In this document: piece after piece, positions 32,584 to 37,500 of the stretch
Numbering within the stretch: the first letter of the stretch is position 1
Layout: each line of letters begins with the position of its first letter
NCBI GenBank assembly: GCA_949358305.1
Contig: CASHSZ010000099.1
Location: 1-37,500, forward strand
Origin: Strigamia acuminata
Lineage: Eukaryota > Arthropoda > Chilopoda > Geophilomorpha > Linotaeniidae
DNA: 37,500 nucleotides
Direction: 5' to 3'
Program-made: the position numbers and the translations under genes
Notes under the pieces: generated by a model
What the model saw: the letters and a program-made list of their open reading frames with translations, nothing else
Told to the model about the DNA's origin: nothing
The model's database searches: none

Positions 32584-33083
32584 ATGAACGGAGCACCAGC
32601 ACCACACAGAGAAGAGGGCGGTAGGTCGTATTACTGCGTTTTGTGCGGCGAGCACCCAAACGGTGAGAAACATCTATTTATCTACTTATTAGTCGTCCAT
32701 TTTCTTTTTATTTTTTCATTTTCTTTTATTTTATTTTATTTTTATTTTTCTTATTTATTTCAGACCCGGACGGCTACTTTTACATGGACATCTTCCGCCA
32801 CTGGCGACAGCGACACGACATCCGTGAAGGTGCGGACGAGGCCATCCGGGGATTGCTACGAATGTATTCGCGCGAGCCCGCTCATCTAGCGTTGGTGAGC
32901 ATTTAACTCCTTCGTCTAGTTAACCAACCAACTAATTCGTTTCTTCCTCCCTTCCCCCCCCTCTTTTAGATATTGGGGCAGGTGCACCAACGCGGCAGAC
33001 GCTGTCCGTTTTGTGCGGAGACACCCTCTCCAGACAACCTGATTGGCCATTGGACGGAGGCGCACAGGATTTCGTTAATTTGA
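32584..33083 (+). CDS. Two-finger protein, paralog 2 (predicted 107 aa)
   Basis: Exons are 32584-32662, 32764-32894 and 32970-33083. Introns are GT-AG with phases 1 and 0 as in paralog 1, and exon 2 is again 131 bases. Finger 1 has C18, C21, H39 and H44 (YCVLC then FRHWRQRH). Finger 2 has C82, C85, H97 and H102 (CPFCAETP then IGHWTEAH). Residues around the metal ligands and the RGLLR linker are kept while the termini differ, which suggests the fingers are under selection. The C-terminus is four residues shorter than in paralog 1. The upstream region aligns with paralog 1 (AATGGTTTGCG, TGTCACGAC), so promoter and gene were duplicated together. In the 5' UTR the acceptor CACACAG of paralog 1 is CACACGG here; the next AG is at 32574-32575. 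Confidence 0.8.
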
Positions 33084-33219
33084 TCTTTTTCTTTTATTGT
33101 ATTGTCTCAAATATATAAAAAAAAAAAATAAATAAAATAAAATAAAAAAAAAATAAATAAATCCACATTAACCATTGTAATTGTTGTTGTTGTTGTTTTT
33201 GTTGTTATTATTATTATTA

Positions 33220-33531
33220 TTACATCATTACATCGTTATTATTACAAACAAACGACTCGTCCTTGTCGTCCACCGTCTCCAACTTATCCGCTCCCAACTC
33301 GTACAGGTCGGTCCCCGGGCCCCCGAGCCTCTTCCTCGTCAAGTTCAACTTCAACGCGACCACTTTTGTCTTCTCCCGCATCTTCCTCGTCAGCCTCTCG
33401 ACTCTCTTTCCGAACTTCGTCGTCGTCGTCGTCGTCGTCTTTGTCTTCTCCTCACGCAGCGACGATAAAATCGAAACAAAACGTCTTTGATCAGGGCACT
33501 GGATCGGCGCGCTTCTGCGACGTGACCGCGT
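33220..33531 (-). CDS. Possible terminal exon, minus strand (doubtful)
   Basis: On the minus strand a frame is open from about 33531 to TAA at 33220-33222. It encodes a basic, Thr/Lys-rich segment (EEKTKTTTTTTKFGKRVERL) followed by LTRKMREKTKVVALKLNL and LYELGADKLETVDDKDE. The third codon positions favour G, as in the other genes here. No convincing splice acceptor or start ATG is seen and part of it is a GAC/GTC microsatellite, so it may be chance. Confidence 0.25.
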   Translation of the reverse strand, partial: TRSRRRSAPIQCPDQRRFVSILSSLREEKTKTTTTTTTKFGKRVERLTRKMREKTKVVALKLNLTRKRLGGPGTDLYELGADKLETVDDKDESFVCNNNDVMM

Positions 33532-33730
33532 TTAGGCGCGTGCGGGGGACACGGGAGCGCGCGAGGGCGCGTCGGGCGAGCGACGGCTGCCGGGAACGAC
33601 GTAACGAGGGGCGGTGGTGTCGTTACGTTTCGGCGCGACCGTGTAAGAGAGGGAATGAACAACAAAATAGATGATAAAACAAAAGAAATCGACCAACATA
33701 TCCGTCAACTTCGAAACGAGACAGACAAGC

Positions 33731-33770
<40 letters not shown>

Positions 33771-34584
33771 GCGCGCCTCCTCGGCCAGCGCCGGGTCGCC
33801 CGTCTTATTGATAGATCGGATTCGTCCCGTTGGCGCCGCTACCACGGTTTCCTTTGACGCCGACTCCTTTTATTTTATTTTATTTTATTTTATTTTATTT
33901 TATTTTTTTCTCTTGTTTGTTTTGTTTTTTTTTAAATATAAACCGATGGTTGGTTTGATTAAACCGCCTACTTGTAGGTTAGAAATGAAATGAAATTGTT
34001 CGCGGACTTGTCACCAGATGTCACACGGGTTTGTTTATCCACGGTGCACCCTAGCGCGCGATTGTTTGGCACCAACAACGTTTATCAATTGCCTGTCGAT
34101 TGTCGAGTGAGTAAACAAATTGGTCTATTAACCACGATCGCGACCACACGTATGCACCCGTACACGCGGAACAGCGTACGCCAATACGGCGTGCAAATTC
34201 GTTTGGTCGCGTTTCGGTCGCGTCGCTCATGGCGGCGAGAAAACTTGATCGCGGGAACAGCTTCATTTCAACTTTTTTTTCTTTTTAATTAGTTTTAATT
34301 AACTAACTGATCAATTAATTAATTAATTAATTAATTAATTAATTAATAAAAATAAATAAAAATAAAATGAAATAAAATAACGAGACGCAAACGGCCGGGG
34401 TAGCGGGCTCGGTGTCCCGCTCGCGGATTTCGCGCGACGTGTTCTGTCGCCCCATCTTCGATCCCTCGTTCCCGGTTTATCGTCGCTTGTCACTCAATTT
34501 ATTTTCACATTTTCACGTTGTTCGTTTGTTTTATTTATTTAATTATTTATTTATTTAATTTTTCTTCTCCCGCGTAGACACCAG
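33532..34584. other. Intergenic region before the last gene
   Basis: It holds GC-rich unique DNA to about 33650, an (ACAG)n run (33721-33769), (TTTTA)n (33868-33907), and a unique segment at 33990-34270 containing CACCAGATGTCAC at about 34011. An (ATTA)n run follows (34310-34346). A GTGAGT at 34107 and TCCCGCGTAG ending at 34577 could bound a 5' UTR intron of the gene starting at 34585; this is tentative. Confidence 0.55.
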
Positions 34585-36651
34585 ATGGAAAAAGAAGAAG
34601 AAAAAATAGTCGATGAGACCGAGCTCAACATCGGAACGGAGGTCGAGGTCGAAGAAACGGATGCCGTGGCTGTAGCGGCGAAACCCGTAAGTGAAAGAGT
34701 CGTTCCGTAAACCATCTATTCATCCATTCATTTAATTAATTCGATCGCTTATTTACAGGCCACGATCGACGACGAGGCGGTGGTTCCCGACATGCCGCGG
34801 CTGCAGCGGACGACGTCGGCGGCGTCCGAGTCGACCACCGAGGAACCAAAGGTAGCGCCGAGTGAAAGAATCGCCTCGATTTGTTTCGTTTTGTTTCACG
34901 CGTTACTTTATATCTTACTTTTCCACTTATTTTTATTTTTATTTCTATTTTTCCTTTTATTTTTATTTATCTTTTTCTTTTTATTTGTTCGTTCGTTTCC
35001 AGGTCGTGTCCATCGACGAAGGGTTGCAGCCTCGCTTCCCGGACGACGGCAACGCGCCCGTGCCGAGTCCGACAGGACCCGACAGGGTGGTGGGTTTAGA
35101 AAAAAAAAAAAAAAAAAAAAAAATATTTTTGTCCCACTATTATTTCATCTTATTAACTCGTCCGCCTCTTTCCAGGTCACGCTGCCCACGCGACGGTCCG
35201 CGAGTCGGTCGTCGCTGTCATCGTCACTACCGTCGCCGCTACTGCAATCGCCGACGTATTCGCCACTACCGCCGCCATCCCCATCGACGGTGAGTGAAAT
35301 TGTTGTTGGTTTGTTTGGGTCGAAACGTGCACGAACAAAAAAGTTCGAGTCCGGTAAAAATCGAGCCGAGGCCTCGACGCTTGCCCGTCCGCCGTCAAAG
35401 TAGCGCCCGAGAACGAGCGTTAGAGCGCATCCGACCAACTCGGATCTGTTTCGTTTCGCCTCGTTTCATAAGTTACTCCTTCTTTTCTTTTCTTTCGCCC
35501 GCCTTTTTCTTTAATTCGCTCGTTTACTTATATTTGTCTGTTCGTTTGTTTTCTTCCAGGTCGTGCCGGGCTCGTCGTCGTCGACGGTCGACCCCCGACC
35601 ACGGCCCGCGGGACCCGAGACGGTGAGTAAAAGAATTATCGCGTAATTATTTTATTTTATCGATCCCGTTTATTTCGTTTTCTCGCGGGTGACGCAGCTT
35701 TCTCGGTCCCCGGGCGAAGACGAGGACGAAGAGTCGCAGGACACCACGCTGCCCCTGAATAGCCAGGCGTCGCTCGAGTCGCAGGCGACGGCGACAACAA
35801 CGGCCGGGTCGCAGACCGGACGACTTGGGGTGTTCGAGGCGGCGATGATGATGCTGCGCGGTCCGAAGTCGCGGTCGACGGCGCCGGTGAGTGAAAGAAT
35901 CGTCATTCCCACGCTCGTTTTATTTTATTTTCTTAGTCCGCCGCTCGTTTCGCTCCTTTCCAGATCCAGCCAGATTCGCCACGACAACAGCAGCAACCAT
36001 CGAATGCGTTGGCACCGGGTTTGTCGCGGCCCGCGGGTCGGGCGATGAGCGAGCGGCGGTCCGCGGAGTCCACGGGCGCGTCGCCGGTGTAAGTTTGACG
36101 CGTTCTTTGCGGGTCGCGCGCAATGTCTCACAATTTCACCTCTTTTGTAGGAAAAAGAGAGACGCGAAAGAGACCGAGGGGGAGCAGAGTGAGGATGACA
36201 GTAGTGACACCGACGACGGGCAGAGCGATGACGAGGCCGACGAGGAGCTGAGCGAGAGTGAAGCCGACGAGAGGAGTGATTGGATGCGTGGGTGGTTAGC
36301 GAAAGAGAAGGAAAAGAGGGCGATGGCGGAGAAGAAGAAGAAAGAGGAAGAAGAGGAGGAAGAGAGGGCGATGGCGGAGAAGAAGAAGAAAGAGGAGGAG
36401 GAGAAGGAGGAGAAGAAGAAGAAGAAGAAGGAGAAAAGGGAGAAGAAGAAGAGAAAAGAGGAGGAAAAGAAGGCGAGGGCGGAAGAGAAGAAGAAGGAGG
36501 AAGAAGAGGAGGAAAAGAGGGTGATGGCGGAGAAGAAGAAAAAGGAGGAAGAAGTGGAGGAAAAGAGGGTGATTGCGGAGAAGAAGAAGAAAGAGGAAGA
36601 AGAGGAGGAAGAGAGGATGATGGCGGAGAAGGAGAAGAAGGAGGATGAGGA

Positions 36652-36686
<35 letters not shown>

Positions 36687-37116
36687 AGCCGAATGATGAG
36701 GGGGGAGAGGTGAGAACGGAGAAGGGGACGGAAGAGAAAAAGGGCGCCAGAAAGACGAAAGAGAAGAGAGGCGATAAGAAGGCCGTGAAGAGGGAGACGA
36801 GGGCGGGAGGGAGCGCGTGGAAAAGGATGAAGAAGGTAACGTTTTGGCATTTCCATCACCCAACTTTGTGCATATTTCTTTTTTTTTATATTTTTTTTTC
36901 TCTTTTTCCTTACCCGCGTTCTTTCCTCAAACAAACAGCCTGGAGTGGCCGCGAGAGGTATTTTCTCTTGTCTCAACTCGATCGTCCGTACTCACACACT
37001 CGCTCATTTACGAGTTTACTTTACTTTACCTTATTTTACTTTACTTTACTTTAATTTACTTTATTTGTTTATTTGTTTGTTTGTTTGTTTGTTTGTTTGT
37101 TTGTTTGTTTGTTTCT

Positions 37117-37147
<31 letters not shown>

Positions 37148-37152
37148 TTCAT

Positions 37153-37192
<40 letters not shown>

Positions 37193-37500
37193 TTTTTCTC
37201 CTTTTCTCGGTAGACGCCCGGGAGATTCCCATCGCCAATCTTAATCGCGTCGACGTCTTCGTCTTCGCCGCAATCGTCGCCGGAGACGTTTGAGGCGACG
37301 GCGCCGCTTTCGTCGGAGGTGCTGCTACAGCGAGTCACCGTACCCGTGGAGCGGTTGTCGGAGAACGACATCCAGCGGGCGTGCAAACCCGCCCCGGACC
37401 CGCAGACCGTCGCCGGAGACGCCACATCACCGGCGCATCCGGAACGAGTTCCGGCGCCGTCGACGCCACAGACGTCGCCGAAGTCGCCTTTGCCGTCTTC
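34585..37500 (+). CDS. Multi-exon low-complexity protein with Lys/Glu-rich segment, 3' end outside the window
   Basis: Inferred exons are 34585-34686, 34759-34851, 35003-35089, 35176-35289, 35560-35622, 35698-35886, 35964-36088, 36151-36835 and 37214-37500 (open), giving at least 581 residues. Introns are GT-AG and phase 0 except the one after 36088 (phase 2). Several donors share GTGAGTGAAA. The donor at 34852 (GTAGCG) is weaker, so that exon end is less sure. The protein starts acidic, then is Ser/Pro/Thr-rich with SP and TP pairs that could be phosphorylated. Exon 8 starts with an Asp/Ser/Glu-rich stretch (DDSSDTDDGQSDDEADEE). It then has a ~200-residue run of repeated MAEKKKKEEEEEEE-type units that would form a charged single helix or coiled coil, ending in basic sequence. 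The last exon is again Ser/Pro/Thr-rich. A short exon at 36939-36957 would break the frame, so one 378-base intron is preferred. No family is recognised. Confidence 0.7.
37017..37195. repeat. (TTTAC)n, (TTTG)n and (TTTA)n microsatellites within an intron
   Basis: Three simple repeats follow one another inside the last intron of the low-complexity gene (36836-37213), just ahead of the acceptor CTTTTCTCGGTAG. They provide a long T-rich run before the splice site. Confidence 0.9.

Noticed and set aside
36939-36957. A 19-base microexon in the last gene.
   Set aside because: Good AG and GT borders are present, but including it shifts the next exon into a frame that soon stops; skipping it leaves that exon open to the window end.
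36296-36976. Minus-strand Leu-rich frames opposite the Lys/Glu-rich exon.
   Set aside because: AAG/GAG repeats read in reverse give CTT/CTC. The plus-strand exon has matching phase and splice sites on both sides.

Overview
This window is nuclear DNA of a eukaryote. The evidence is multi-exon genes with GT-AG introns of roughly 60-420 bases, GC-rich exons beside AT/T-rich introns, tRNA-derived SINEs, many microsatellites and large satellite-like blocks. Nothing in the sequence fixes the species, and I do not name one. No rRNA gene, genuine tRNA gene, CRISPR array or bacterial operon is visible.

Layout. (1) 1-723: two SINE copies on the minus strand. (2) 724-1399: pentanucleotide and tetranucleotide microsatellites. 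(3) 1400-4841, minus: a nine-exon gene for a predicted 922-residue protein with two C2H2-like fingers, an octapeptide repeat, an RS-rich domain and a PHD-type finger. (4) About 6070-11035: a tandem array of eight ~590-675 bp units, each with a hairpin that reads as a C(UUCG)G tetraloop on the minus strand. (5) 11189-12466, plus: a small gene for an acidic Ser/Pro-rich protein. (6) About 12960-25127: a very large foldback landscape. It holds GC-rich 53-bp/11-bp satellite arms in opposite orientations with 19 embedded copies of an exactly 100-bp element (11 forward, 8 reverse). At least one unit (20476-25127) is bounded by ~370-bp inverted terminal modules. (7) 25128-25409: a GA tract, a hairpin and a CT tract, followed by a probably 5'-truncated coiled-coil exon at 25410. 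(8) 26387-26667: a third SINE. (9) 27231-28555, plus: a complete four-exon coiled-coil gene. (10) 29037-29885: a partial, rearranged copy of the satellite element. (11) 30195-30712 and 32584-33083, plus: two paralogous three-exon genes for ~110-residue two-finger proteins, separated by a foldback repeat. (12) 34585 to the window end, plus: a multi-exon gene for a low-complexity Ser/Pro/Thr-rich protein with a long Lys/Glu-rich segment.

The gene content suggests a family built on a paired C2H2-like module: C-x2-C ... H-W-R-x2-H, a linker, then C-P-x-C ... H-x4-H. It occurs as two minimal stand-alone genes on the right and inside the large PHD/RS protein on the left. That pattern, with an RS domain and a PHD finger, suggests nuclear, chromatin- or RNA-linked roles, but this is inference. 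The remaining genes encode low-complexity or coiled-coil proteins that I do not recognise.

The most unusual parts are non-coding: the inverted satellite with homogenised 100-bp elements, the hairpin-bearing tandem array, and a (GTAA)n expansion sitting on the 5' splice site of one of the two paralogous finger genes.
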